Assembly: GCA_030035585.1 (NCBI GenBank)
Contig: CM057462.1
Span: 101,453,234 to 101,517,233 of the forward strand
DNA: 64,000 nt
DNA from: Dugong dugon
Lineage: Eukaryota > Chordata > Mammalia > Sirenia > Dugongidae
Direction: 5' to 3'
Numbering within the stretch: the stretch's first letter is position 1; each line of letters starts with the position of its first letter. The notes beneath the pieces were generated by a model. That model worked only from the letters and a program-made list of their open reading frames with translations. It ran no database searches and was not told the DNA's origin. Below, piece after piece: positions 35,801 to 47,720 of this stretch. A program made the position numbers and the translations under genes.

Positions 35801-36636
35801 CATTCTCATTTGATTCAAGGAATTTTTTGATTCCATCTCTGATTTCTTCTATTACCCACTTATGTGTAAGCAGGGTATTATTCAGATTACTTGTAGTTTA
35901 TTTTTTTGCTTGCTCTTTCTATTGTTAATTTCTAACTTGATGGCATTGTGGTCAGAGAAGATACTTTGAATTATCTCAACGTTTTGGATCTTGTTGAGGA
36001 TTGCTCTGTGGCCTACGATGTGGTCTATTCCGGAGAACGTTCATGTGCATTGGAAAAGAATGTGTACTTTGCAGTGGTTGGATGGAGTGTTCTATATATG
36101 TCTATGAGGTCAAGTTGGCTGATTTTGCTCTTTAGGTCTTCTGTATATTTGCTGAGTTTCTTCTTAGTTGTTCTGTCCTTTCCTGAGAATGGTGTGTTGA
36201 AGTCTCCTACTATTATTGTGGAACTGTCAGTTTCTCTTTTCAGTGTTGTTAGAGTTTGTTTTATGTATTTTGGAGCCCTGTTTTTGGGTACGTAGATGTT
36301 TATTATGGTTATTTCTTCGTGATGGATTGTCCCCTTAATCATTATATAGTGTCCTTCTTTGTCTTTTATGGTAGATTTTGTTCTAAAGTCTATTTTATCT
36401 GAGATTGGAGTTGCCACTCCTGCTCTTTTTTGGTATTTGTTAGCTTGATATATTTTTTTCCAACCTTTGACTTTTAATAAATTCACATCTTTGTTTCTAA
36501 GGTGAGTCTCTTGTAGACAGCATATTGATGGATCCTGTTTTCTTATCCATTGTGTCACTCTCCGTCTCTTTATGGGTGCATTGAGTCCATTGACATTCAA
36601 TATAATTATTGATAGATGTGAGTTTGTTGCTGTCAT
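32803..36636 (-). pseudogene. L1 ORF2 (endonuclease, reverse transcriptase, Cys-rich end), broken
   Basis: The span is 3.83 kb, equal to about 1278 codons, the normal ORF2 size. The start MTATNSHLSIIILNVNGLNA at 36636 opens the AP-like endonuclease domain, with QETHL and GDFNTP motifs visible. A frameshift near 36025 ends that frame just before the expected RIDH block. The RT palm FADD box lies at 34518-34529 in a frame of 250 residues (34329-35081). Further frames cover 33817-34191, 33367-33789 and 32803-33366. The last has the cysteine-rich [18 protein letters not shown]. At least four frame breaks separate these pieces. Confidence 0.9.
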
Positions 36637-37099
36637 TTTGTAGTGCTTTTTATTGTGGTGCTGAAGTTTTCTTTGCTCTTACTCTCTTGTGCTGAGTTAC
36701 TTTTGTTTGTGGATTTTTTTTCATTTCTTTTATTTTTGTAGGTTTTGTTTTTGCTGAGACTTTATGTTTTTCTTCTTTTTTTTATGTGTATGTCTGTCAA
36801 CTTTCTTTGTTGTTACCATGAATTTTACCCTTATCTTTCTAAGTTTGAAGCAGTCTACCATTACTTGGTATCGTCTTGCCTTCCTCTCCATTAAAAGTTT
36901 CTATACTGATGCCGTTTTTTCCCTCTTTTATTGTTTTGATGTTGTTATCATTTACTGATTAACTGCTCTGATTCCCTGTTGTATTTCTTCTGGTTTTGGA
37001 TAGTTCTCGAGAGTTCGTTTCCTAGATTGGTATCTGGCTCGTACGATCCTGCTTCCTAGCTTCTGCCTGTGAGCTAAAACTGTTTGTCCTCAGATCGAA

Positions 37100-38154
37100 G
37101 AACTCCCTTTAATAATTCTTATAAGTTTGGTTTGGCTTCTACATATTCCCTTAATTTCTGTTTATCTGGAAATGACCTAATTTCACCATCATATTTGAAT
37201 GAGAGTTTTGCAGGATATATTATTCTTGGCTGGCAATTTTTTTCTTTGAAGATTTTATATATGTCATCCCATTGCCTTCTTGCCTGCATGGTGTCTGCCG
37301 AGTAATCTGAGCTTAGTCTTATTGTATCTCCTCTGTACGTGACTTCTTGTTTTTCACGATCTGCTTTCAGGATTCTTTGTTTGTCTTTGGTTTGGCGAGT
37401 GTGATTATGATATGCCTTGGTGATTTTCTTTTGGGGTCTCTTCTATATGGGGTTTGTTGAGCTTCTTGGATGGCCAGCTTTTCATCTTTCATGATATTGG
37501 GGAAGTTTTCTGTCAGCAGGTCTTCAGTGATCCTCTCTGTGCTTTCTGTTTTCTCCCCTGTTCTGGAATTCCAATCACTCGAAGATTTTTGCTTTTGATT
37601 GTGTCCCACATAACTCTCAGGGTCTCTTCATTTTTCTTTGTTCTTTTTTCTGAGTTTTCCTCAAACAGAGTTGTATCTAAGTGTTTGTCTTTAATTCCAC
37701 TGATCCTGTCTTCCACTATTTCAAATCTGCTTCTCAGCCCTTCTATGACACCGTCCATTTCTGAAATCTTGTTGTTTATCTTTTGGATTTCTAATTGTTG
37801 TCTTTGTATAATTTCTAGTTGTGAATTTATTTTGGCATTTTGTTCCTGCATTATCTTCCTGAATTCTTCCAATTTTTTGTCTGTATTTTCCATGAATTTG
37901 TCTATTTTTTCCTCATGTTTGTCAGCTTTTTTCCTCAGGTCTTGGAGAATTCTGAGTATTAGAGATTTGAATTCCCTATCAGGTAGTTCTAGTGCATTTT
38001 CTTCCACAGGACAGTCATCCGGTGTTTTATTTTGGACACCTACTGGAACCATCCTCTCCTGTTTTGTAAATGTTTTGGTATTGTCTGATGTCTTCGGGGC
38101 ATTCAGTAGTTATTTTTCTCATTTATTGACTGTAGATTTGTTTGTTTCATCCAT
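37100..38154 (-). pseudogene. L1 ORF1 (RNA-binding chaperone), broken
   Basis: An ATG at 38154 starts MDETNKSTVNK, followed by in-frame disruption. A 179-residue frame (37513-38052) includes a coiled-coil-like stretch rich in K, E, Q and L (RRKKADKHEEKIDKFMEN-type heptads), as expected for the trimerisation segment of ORF1p. A second frame (37367-37609) contains TENFPNIMKDEKLAIQEAQ and PRHIIITLAKPKTNKES, the RRM/CTD junction of ORF1p. The 3' limit is approximate. It acts as an RNA-binding partner of ORF2p in intact elements. Confidence 0.85.
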
Positions 38155-39783
38155 TTTTTTTTTTAAATTTGAGTATGTCTGAGCAGGTGGACTGTGTTCT
38201 CTGTTGTTTGCTCATCTGTGGGCACAATACTTTTCGCCTCCTTCTCTAATTGGCAGGGTCAGTCACTCAGATATGATATAGCAGGGCAGGTCTAGCTGAA
38301 GAGGAGTTACTGGAATGGGTTGTTTATGGCACTTACTACAGCCACCAGAGCGAGTCAGTAATCAGTGCAGGGCAGGTTCCAGTAGGCGGTGCCTGTGCTG
38401 CTTGGTGGTGTGATGTCAAGCGTACGGTGCAGGTAGGCAGGATGCAGTGGGGAGATTGTTATGTGTGGAGCTAAGATGGATATGGGAGGGAGGAGAGAGG
38501 AACAGGAGCCAAAAACATACAAACAAATAAAAAAGGATGCTAGGGGAGCTTGCCGTTGGAGTGGAGAGATGAGAGACTATGAAATGGAGAAAAACAGAAA
38601 GGGGAAGAGGAAGAAAAGAAAAGAATGAATAAATAAAAATCAGAAAGGTTAAAGAACCACAAAGTTCCCAGGGATCCGCCAAGTGCAGCTATGAGGTCTG
38701 GGGAAGTCACTCGCAGGTGTTGCAGTACATCCTGGCTAGAAGGCATAGAGGTATATGACACCAGGTATTCAGGGAACAGAAAGAGAAGGAAGATATAGAG
38801 AGATGAGAAATTGAGCAATGAAGAAAGACAAAAAAGAAAAAAGAGGGAAAAGAAAACAAAAGAAATTTAAAAAAATAAAAGAATAAGAGAGGCCCCCAAA
38901 AAACAGAAAGAAAAAAAAAAAAAACCCTTACGAAAAAAGAAATGCTCTCAGGGATCCCTCTGCACATCTGTGCAAGCCGATGGGGAGTCTCCTTGCCACC
39001 CAGCTCTGCCTGGCCAGAAAGGGCTCCCAACTCAAGTAAAAGAAAAGAAAACAAAGAAACAGTTCAAAACAAACAAACAAACAAACGTCCCGGGATCCCA
39101 CCAGCGTGGCAGCCCAGACCCGGAAGCAGCTCCACACTGGAACGGAGCTCCGCAGCCCCTCAGGAAGAAGCAATGATGGCGCACAGAGCCAGGTACTCGA
39201 GCGAAAGGAGGGGGAGGGAGTGAGAGTCAAAGAAGAAATCAAAAGAAGCAGGAAAAAAAAAAAAAAAGCAACTCTAGCAGCCAACAAATGGCACTGAGAG
39301 AGCCAGCTAGTGCGGGGTGGTGTTTCTGTACAAGAGACTGTGTCCTCAGGAAGCAGAGGGGACTGAGTGTGGGTGAAGAAGGGTAGGGAGTGGGAAAGTG
39401 TATATCACAAATTACCGGAGCTCTGCAGCCCCTCAGGAAGAAGCAAAGATGGTGCATGGAGCCAGGTACTCGAGCAAAAGCAGGGGGAGGTGGCAAGAGG
39501 CAAGGAAGAAATCAAAAGAAGCGGAATAAAGCAACACTAGCAGTCAACAAATGGCACTCAGAGAGCCACCGGTTTCGGTGTGTGGAATCCAAGCAGTCGG
39601 TGTTTCCCGGTCAAGAGATTGTGGCCACAGGAAGCAGAGGAGGCTGAGTCGGGCCGAAGAAGGGTGGGCAGTGGGAAAGCGTATATCGCAAATTACCGGT
39701 TGTTTTGTCTCCCCCCCCAATGCTCTGTAAGGCTGCTTTCTCGTACCCCCGTTTGTTGGTCTCCAATAGAAGTCCAAGATGAC
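38155..39783 (-). promoter_or_regulatory. L1 5' region with tandem ~275-bp units
   Basis: This is the L1 5' UTR and promoter region, locally GC-richer than the surroundings. Two clear tandem units lie at about 39144-39418 and 39419-39699. They share 'gcagcccctcaggaagaag', 'gagccaggtactcgagc' and 'gcaaattaccgg'-type blocks at a spacing of 273-281 bp. Less similar 'gggatcc' blocks at about 38670 and 38949 are also 279 bp apart, hinting at older units. Monomeric promoters are known from rodent L1s. A promoter role here is inference. Confidence 0.75.
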
Positions 39784-39797
39784 TTATAAGAATTTTT

Positions 39798-41450
39798 AAA
39801 AGCTTTGATATTAAAGAACGTAACAGCTAAGAATTGGGTTTCTCACTGTTAAAATAACAAAATTTTCTCTAAAACTAAGGAATTAATTTTTTTTTTATGC
39901 AATTTGCCTCAAAAGGAAAGGTTCAACAGAATAAATTCCTAAATCAAAAACCAAGCCACATGACTTTGGAAAAACTAAGACTTCTACCTTTAAGATCTTT
40001 AATTAAATAGCTCAAATACTGTTTCTCATTAGCCTGTAATAAACTCCTGACAAAATTTGAAACTTAGTAAAAAGCCACAGAAGGTTTATTTCCGTTTCTT
40101 AAAGAAAAAAGTGCTAAAAAGTTTTATTTAGTATAAGTTGCATAAAACATGTTGTCAGATCAAGAGAAATGCCAAATTTTCTTTAGGTTAAAATTTTGTG
40201 TGTTAAAGTTTCTTGTTATGTTTTCTGCCTGCTATTAGATAATAAGCTCACACTATTATACTGTAATTTTATTATTTTTTCAGTTACTAACTTGGCTAGA
40301 ACTTTATTTCTTTTAAAATCTAGTATCATCAAAGCCAATGCTTTCACCTATGGAGTTTTATTATTCTTAGTATATCGTGACTTTTTAAAAATGAAGTTAA
40401 TCATTATGCTTAGGGATATTTTCATCTAAAGTTTTTATTTGACTTAATTTAACTTTGAATTACTTTTGTAGTTAATTACCATCGACTCTTTTTGCTTTTA
40501 AAGATTATTATTATAAGCTAACCATAACCACTTTTAAATTTGCCATTCACAGATAAGTTTTACCTTACTTATCCACTGAAAACACAACAAAAATAGACTA
40601 TATCAGACTCAGAAAGAGGACTACAATATTTTGAATATATCTTACACTGGACTGAATAAGGATTTTTAGAACTCTTATGTAGAAATTGAGGAGATTTTTC
40701 AAGTTGCTGCTGATTCAGAATAATATGAAACCAAAATTGGCTACATAAAACTAAGTAAACTAAAAAGATTACTCTAAGATTTATATAAGAACATCACTAA
40801 TATACAATGTTCTATTTTCTAGCTATAAGAAATCTTTTTTTTTTTTTTCCCTCTCTCTTTCTTCTTTTCTTTTTTATGTAAGAATCAGCTATTTCAGGAA
40901 GTAACAATGCTATACTGGTTACAGAATATCCTATAAATTAAAAAATGTTATGGCTCATATCAAAGTTCTAACTAAAATGTATTCAGAAATGCCACAGACT
41001 CTAAGAAATAAATACTGAAATAACTATAGTGAGAGAAGTAGTTCTTCAAAACCAAATGGCCCTCTCATATTACTTATACCAGCTCTAATATTTTTAAATA
41101 TTGTCAATATTTAACCCAATATTCTAAGGAATGTTTTCACAGGTTAAAAGACCCTTTGATGACTGAAAACTAAAATCCCAAGATCTGCCTGATATTATTC
41201 CAGGGAACCACATATATTAGAAAAAAACTTCAGCTAAAAGATTCCCTGGAGCCTTTTTACAAAGGACAGTATGTTGTTCTCCTTACTAATCTTTATACCA
41301 CTAAATTACTGAGAGTTAAGACTTAGATACACCTCTCCCAATTAAAGAAGACTGTGGTTCCTGTTTAAACTGTCCAGCCAACTGAAATTTAGCTGCCTCA
41401 ATAGACAGAAACAACAACTGTGAGAGAAGCAAATAGTTCCACCCAAGATC
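39798..41450 (+). pseudogene. retroviral internal sequence, decayed
   Basis: This is the part of the endogenous retrovirus lying right of the L1 insertion. No gag, protease, RT or integrase signature was recognised, and the sequence is AT-rich and heavily mutated. It is assigned to the fossil by position and by the env-like part downstream. Confidence 0.4.
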
Positions 41451-43540
41451 ATGGAACAAGACTTCATACAAGCAGCTAAGATTTTTGGACTGTGCTTTAT
41501 AATCTTAATTATCCTTACCAAGTTAGTATTCTCCACTAGTAAAATATGCTGTATAGAAAGCTCTGAAGTAGATGCTCTTTATATAACACTTATAACCTTT
41601 AAAGCAGCACTGTTTTATCAGCTTGGATTTATATATTGGTAATTTGTCACCTGTCACTTTCTGATTTACATCCACTCCTTTCTTTCCCATATATATATAC
41701 AGATTATGAATGTCCTTGAACTTTTATTCCTATTGGCATAGGCGATCATTATAAAATTACATTTAGATTGCCTTAACCCTATATTGGAGCCCTGGTGGCA
41801 AAGTGGTTAAGAGCTCAGGCTGCTAACCAAAAGGACGGCAATTCGAATCCACCAGCCCCTCCTTGGAAGACTCTATGGGGCAGTTCAATTCTGTCTTGTA
41901 GGGTCGCTAAGAGTCAGAATCGACTCGACAGCACAGAACAACAACAACATCCCTATAGCAGGAAATTTCCCTCCATGATATTAATTCTTTATGTCCCCAT
42001 TAGATATCGTTACCTCTGCCTAACACTTATAGTCTTTAACGTCGCCTTTTTCTGTAAGTTAAGATTCATAGATTAGTAATTTTTAAGTAATTGTTTCATG
42101 CTAGAATTCTTAACAGGATAAAAACGAGGTAATAAAGGAAATAAGGATAATAAAACTAGGCTCTTCTTCCACTTTTCTTTCAAATTTTTCAAAGTCCGAC
42201 CTCTTAAGAAAGATAATTCAAGTGAAGTTGAGCTTGGCAAAACTTATTTAAGTTTTGATCTTTACTATTTTCCATACAACCTTTGGAAGTACTAGGACTC
42301 ATTCTATTAGTAGTTGGACTACTTATTTTGTCTAAATATTTATGGTATTATTCACTTGTTGTATTTTTATAATTACCCCTGTTGTTTAGTTTATCCCATA
42401 CAATGGTTCTGGAACTAAAGAAGTAAATCCCTAAGTTAAATGTAGAGATGACAAAAATTGTATTGGGTAACACCCTTTTGTCAAACAATACCCTAAAGGA
42501 GCTCAATTATATTCTAGTTGGTATAATAATTACTTTAAGACACTGAATAGAACTATTTAACATTATATAACCCATGTTCACAAAATTATATCCAGTGGGA
42601 ATTAAACTTTGAAATGTTATCAACTTATAATAACGTCCACATAAAAACTTGACTACTAACGCCAATTTATCTATCACTAGTTTCTTTGATTTTAAACAGA
42701 CCCTGTGTGATCCCCATGGTTACTTATTCCTTTCTGAAAGTTCACTATAGATGACTCCTACCCTAAAGATTTTCCTTATGCATAGGCCATACCATGCTTA
42801 GATAGTTGGAGAATAAAAGGTCAATCAATGTATACTGAGAATCTTGGGAACTCTTCTAGATATTTACACCATAATAAAAGTCTACATTGGACCAGTGACT
42901 TAAAATTTGTTTAGCCCAATGTGGCCTAACACTTACCAGCAATCTATTGCTGACTACCCCAGATGGGAGTGCTCATTTTGCGAGCAACCTTTCCTTGGTT
43001 TGGCACAAAACAATTAAAACAGTCTATTTGTAACTTGTCAGTTACTATAGCTCAAGTAGCTGACAATATTGCAGATGGAATGGCAGCACAACACTTTATT
43101 CACTGAATAAAGTGGTACTTAATAATCAGATAGCTTTAGATTTACTTAATAATCAGATAGTTTTAGATTTTCTACTAGCCCAGCAAAGAGGGGTTTGTGC
43201 CATTGCTAATACCTCCTATTGTTCTTGGATTAACACCACTGGAAAAGTTAAATAGAATATTGCTAAGTAACATTCATCAAAAAGCTGTTTGGTTACATTC
43301 TATACCCCTTATAACTTTACCATCCTTTAATATCTTCAGTTGGCTACCAAATAATGTAGGTTTGTGGTTACAGTGTCTGTTGCAAACTGGGTTGATTATA
43401 TTAATAATAATAATTGTTTTTATTGGAATAATAAAATGTGTTATAAGGTATGCATCTATTATAGGAACTGGAAACTCCATTTCATCTCATGCTCAGAGAA
43501 TTATGTATATCAACAATATATTTGAGAACCCAAACTAAAG
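41451..43540 (+). pseudogene. retroviral env-like region, decayed
   Basis: The size, about 2.1 kb including a SINE, fits a retroviral envelope gene. The left end has a short frame with a hydrophobic signal-like segment. The right end (43040-43540) resembles the transmembrane subunit of gammaretrovirus-type envelopes. It has an AQQRGVC-like loop region, a short WLHSIP block and a strongly hydrophobic membrane anchor (LIILIIIIVFIGII). The region is broken in many places and no product is expected. The resemblance is by pattern only, and no subfamily name is claimed. Confidence 0.6.
41784..41950 (+). mobile_element. AfroSINE with AAC tail, inserted in retrovirus fossil
   Basis: The copy runs from 'ggagccctggtggcaaag' through 'gcaattcgaatccaccagcc' to 'gaatcgactcgacagcac' and an ACAACAACAAC tail. 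A short duplication CCCTATA flanks it (41777-41783 and 41951-41957). The AAC tail is the same kind as on the RTE elements. Confidence 0.9.
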
Positions 43541-43580
43541 AAGCTTCATGACTTAGATTAGTCATTTGAAAGTAGGCCAG

Positions 43581-44102
43581 TGTTACGGATTGAATTGTGT
43601 CCCCCCAAAATTTGTGTCAACTTGGCTAGGCCATTATGATTCCCAGTATTGTGTGATTGTCCATGATTTTGTCATCTGATGTGATTTTCCTATGTGTTGT
43701 AAATCCTACCTCCATGATATTAAGGAGGCAAGATTAGAGGAAGTTATGTTAATGTGGCAGGACTCAATCTACAAGATTAGGTTGTGTCTTAAGTCAATCT
43801 CTTTTGAGATATAAAAGAGAAGTGAGCAGGGAGACACAGGACCTCATACCATCAAGAAACAAGAGCCAGGAGAATAGCACATCCTTTGGACCCAGGATCC
43901 CTGCATTAAGAGGTGCCTCGACTGGGGAAGATTAATGACAAGGACATTCCTCCAGAAATGACAAAGAGAGGAAGGCTTCCCCTGCACCTGGCACCCTGAA
44001 TTCAGAATTCTGGCCTCCGAGATTGTGAGAGAATAAATTTCCCTTTGTTCAAGCCACACACTTGTGGTATTTCTGTTATAACAGCAATAGACAACTTAAA
44101 CA
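43581..44102 (+). mobile_element. solo LTR, MaLR/ERVL-like (MLT1-like) family
   Basis: It starts TGTTACGGATTGAATTGTG and ends with 'gtggtatttctgttataac' and 'cttaaaca'. It is close to the LTRs at 11760 and 49057. A 5-bp duplication, GCCAG (43576-43580) and GTCAG (44103-44107), matches at 4 of 5 bases. It sits between the env-like part and the 3' LTR of the class I retrovirus and so was inserted after that element. No internal sequence accompanies it. Confidence 0.8.
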
Positions 44103-44476
44103 GTCAGTCTGCTCCTCCAACTTGGCCAAACCCTATCCATTCCTCACACCAAGGTCACTGAAGATGGCTGCTCAGAAATAGCATGGTGAAAAAAATTGAA
44201 GCTGTCTCGTTGCCAGGAAAATCTTGCAGAAGATCAGTTACTCCTTTGCAGGTGACATGAGACCAGCTCATGCTGAAGATGAAAACTCCTCTATAGCAAG
44301 GTAAAAACAGATAGTAGTGTCTGGCCACTTCTATCATGTAATGTCTCGGGACTTAAATACTTGCTGGTTCAAGTGGCCATTAAGGACAATTTAACGTCAA
44401 GCCCATGTAGAAGAGAGTATGCCCATAAGTGTGATCAAAGAATTGTCTTTGAAATCCTTGATCAAAAGGAGGGAAT

Positions 44477-45120
44477 GATAAGGGATAAAATCAAAACAGA
44501 GGCATCTGACCTATTTGTACAATGACTGAGTTAACTCTAAGAGTTCAGTGTAACCTTTCCCACAGACTCTGCCTTTGTTGCCTAGGAACCAACCCCTATT
44601 ATTGTTAAGGAAATAAGTTTCTTTATGGTCAGGATAAAGAATGTGAATACCTCTTGGAAACTCATTTGTTCCCTGATGGAAACTCTTTGATCCCAATCTC
44701 CTCTGGAGATTAATGCTCTGAGAAAGGTAACTTTTAACAGACTGCTCCTTAACATTTCCATCATATCATTGCTTTGTAACCAACATGAAGCTCCCCATTG
44801 GCCCCATATCTTCCAGTTATGTCTTTTATCAAGTCAATGTATTCAAGTAACCAATAATGTCAAAAATTATGTTTTACTTTGTCTTGTCTTTGACTGACCT
44901 CAATCACTGTAAACCAATCAGAATATTGTGTTTTGTACTTCCTCCTCCAGCCTTATAACCATGTACCTGCAGTTGCTCCCCCTTGGATTTGTGTGTTCCA
45001 TTTGCTGGGACTCTATGTTTCTCCATTACAATGTTCTTTTGTGCTGCAGCTGTCTCTATTCCTCCCATAAAATGTTTTACTTTAAATTTTAAGCAGGTTT
45101 CATGAATTTGCTCCACAACA
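44477..45120 (+). repeat. 3' LTR of the class I retrovirus fossil
   Basis: The LTR starts with TGATAAGGGATAAAATC immediately after the polypurine tract and ends with 'gctccacaaca'. It contains CCAAT-like ('aaccaatcagaata') and TATAA-like ('ccttataaccatg') elements in the spacing of U3 promoters. Its R-U5 portion matches 29833-29902. Its length, about 644 bp, is normal for this class. Confidence 0.7.
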
Positions 45121-46674
45121 GAGGAAAGAACAGAAAGCAGTGCACTAAAAATAATGTTATCTTGGCTTAGAGGGGTTGAGGTTTGGGCCAAGACAACTAG
45201 AAACACAGCAAGCTGCTGCACCTGATTTACTGTCTTTCTTGTCTTTGTCTGTAACTTAGTATAGTATTTTTGTGGCAGGCTTGATGTAAAAATTTACTTA
45301 ATGTATAAATAAACACATTAAATTTGATGTTTGGGATTACAAAAGTAAGGAATTAAAGATTACCTAGAGGAAGTAGTGGGATTTCTAACAGAGGAGAGAA
45401 AACTTGGACAGGCAGTTTCAGTAAATTTGAAATATACTTTAGTTCTAGGATTATCTAGTTATAGCTGAAAGCCATTATACAACCTACAATTCACATTTTT
45501 CATGCAAGGAAGTGCCAGTTATCTTCAACTACTCATTATCTAAATCCTTAAGTGACTACCATTTTAGAAAGTCTTTTTTTTCCTTCTTCAGCATTCTTAA
45601 AGTCTCCCTGCAAGTTAACTTCCAACATCACAGATAAATCAATTTTCCTCAATTTATGTTCTCTGTTCTGCCACTTCTGTCACAATACTCACACAGTGTC
45701 ACCTTATCTGGAATACATATATTCAGACACAAACATTTCTAAATTTTCCAAGATGAAATTCATGGATGTTTTCTACAGTTCCATTCCCCTTTTAATTGCA
45801 TAGCAAATTTCCTCTCTGAAATGCCTTTCAGGCAGTCTGAATATTAGCCATTAAAAATGGAATATTAGTTGTCTCAATTATGTAAAAAGCTTATCTGATT
45901 CTAAGGGTCACTGAAGTTTCCAACCCGCTTCCGAAAATAAAGGATATAGCTAGTGCAAATGATTCAGTTGCATTACTAGCTTTCATATGACAATTAAATT
46001 GAGTGTAGGATGGAGGCTATCTTCCTTGAGACTATTTCCTCCAGTGAGTAGTAAAATACATCAGCTTTTTATCATATAAAGGGGCAATTGACTTAGTGTC
46101 AAATAGACACACTTGAAGAGAGCTATTTTAAAGTCAGGCATACAAATATCATTAAAGAGAAAGAGAAAGAAAGAGAGGATGAAGTATTTCCTGTATAGAT
46201 ATTTACCAGAAGGGATCAGATATCATATATATGCAGATCAGTCAGTCTTCTTCCATTAAATCCATCTCAGTATAGAGCATAGAATCAATATTATAAAAAT
46301 GAATGTTGAAATCACTTAGTTTTACTTCTGAGTGAAAACAGAGGTGAAAATTTCTAGCATTATCTTTATATAATAATAGAAACAATTTTGTAGAAGAGGT
46401 GGGATGGGTTGATTTCTCATTTTTATAATATAATCTTGAAATCTTTCTCACAGATACCCCACCCTTCACCTTAAATTTTTACATTTAAGTTTGGTTAGAA
46501 AAATAACTTTGAAATAATGTATCTGAATTTTAAAGTTTTAGGAAAAGTATAGAGAGTTGGGAAAATTAAAACTACTTCTAATCATTCAGGTCCTTTCGAA
46601 TCTAATTTTATATGATAAAATATGTTTGCCAATATCTTACTTATGTTTCTTTAAGACTTCTGATTTTGACATGA
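45121..46674. other. unassigned AT-rich sequence
   Basis: No gene or repeat was recognised. Confidence 0.4.
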
Positions 46675-47720
46675 TACAACATGGATGAATCTTGAAGGCA
46701 TTATGCCAAAATAAGTCAATATCAAAAGGACAAATACTGTATGACCTCACTTATGTGAAATGACAAGACTAGGTAAATACACAGAGACTGATGATTATTA
46801 GTGGTTACTTGGGGTAGGAGGGTGGAGGAAGAGAGGGAATAATTCTCTGAGATGCAGTGAGATTATCTATGGTGATAGGGAAATTGGCATCCATTAAAGG
46901 TAGTGGCTACAATTTGACTGATATAACTAATAACACTAAGTTGTACACCAGAAAAAGGGTGAAATGGTAAATGTTGTATTATATGTAATACTACAACAAT
47001 AGTAACTAAAAAAAAAAATGCTGCAGTTGCTTAGGGACAACCAAACACCTTAGGGATACTACTTAGGAACAACCACACACCTCATGGCATTAATTGCCTT
47101 AGTTTGAAGGATTCAGATCATGGCTTTGTGGGACTGTCCAGTCAATCGGCCTAATACTGTTTTTAAAGTTTCTGGTCTACCACCTAGTTTGGTGAGTAGT
47201 GCCTGGGGTCTTAAAAGCTTGGGAGTAGCCATCCAAGATACAACAGTTGGTCTCTATTTGCCTGGAGCAGCAGAGAAAGAAGGAGAGCCAGGAATCAGTG
47301 AAGGAACTGGATTGCAGGTCTAACTGCCTACATGAACTACTACTTCCTCCTTTGTCATGAGACCAGAAGAAATCGAAGTTGCTGTCTACAGTATAATATA
47401 TATATAATTATAATAATATAATTATAATAATATATTATATTGTAACATGTTGATCAAGGACTCAATAGATGAGTTCTGATCAAAAGGGGGGGGGAGGGGA
47501 ACAGAATTTCAAATTCCTATGGAATCTAGACTTACTGGACTCATTGAGACTGAAGGAACCCCCAAGCCTATTGCCCTGAGAAAATCTTTAAATCTTGAAC
47601 TAAAGCTATTCCCTGAAGTTATCTTTAAACTAGACAACAGTTTAGCTAAATTAGTAAAAAATGTTTGCCTTGAGCGCTGCACTCCTTTAGATAGCATTTT
47701 CTGCTCAAAAAAAAAAATTT
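46675..47720 (+). mobile_element. old L1 3' end
   Basis: 'ggcattatgccaaaataag' and 'aaaaggacaaatactgtatg' match the end of L1 ORF2. A 3' UTR similar in order to that at 13.1-13.9 kb follows ('cctggggtcttaaaagc', 'gcctggagcagcagagaaag'). An AT-rich low-complexity tract lies at about 47395-47445 and a G-run near 47486. It is more diverged than the L1s at 10 kb and 31 kb. Confidence 0.7.

Larger units (their letters stand above)
31635..39783 (-). mobile_element. full-length L1 LINE inserted in the retrovirus fossil
   Basis: This 8.15-kb minus-strand element has all parts: a 5' region of about 1.6 kb (38155-39783), ORF1 (about 37.0-38.15 kb), a spacer, ORF2 (about 32.8-36.64 kb) and a 3' UTR ending at 31635. 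A perfect 14-bp duplication TTATAAGAATTTTT flanks it (31621-31634 and 39784-39797). It is longer than human L1 (about 6 kb), mainly because of the long 5' region and the doubled 3' terminus. Both ORFs are interrupted, so it is no longer able to move itself. The perfect duplication and readable ORFs suggest moderate age. Confidence 0.93.
29680..45120 (+). mobile_element. class I (gammaretrovirus-like) endogenous retrovirus fossil
   Basis: LTR-end sequence at 29.83-29.90 kb matches the U5 end of an LTR at 44.48-45.12 kb, both containing 'tgtgctgcagctgtctctat'. Between them lie a leader, undiagnosed internal sequence, an env-like part (about 41.45-43.54 kb) and a polypurine tract (AAAAGGAGGGAATG) just before the 3' LTR. 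Later insertions are an L1 (31635-39783), an AfroSINE and a solo MaLR-like LTR. After subtracting these, about 6.6 kb remains, shorter than a full provirus. It is heavily broken and old. gag and pol were not recognised. The possible flanks GAGA/GAGG (29676-29679, 45121-45124) match at 3 of 4 bases. Confidence 0.7.

Noticed and set aside
37454-38182. Long plus-strand open frame of 242 codons
   Set aside because: It is antisense to L1 ORF1, with composition bias from the coiled-coil coding strand. No domain or context supports a gene.
38942-39297. Plus-strand open frames and a GC-rich patch resembling a CpG island or gene start
   Set aside because: The region is the 5' part of the minus-strand full-length L1. 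The plus-strand frames are shadows in its repeated units.
41573-42082. Two weakly similar ~70-bp segments (41573-41645 and 42011-42082) as an internal duplication
   Set aside because: The similarity is modest in AT-rich decayed retroviral sequence, so I could not separate it from chance.
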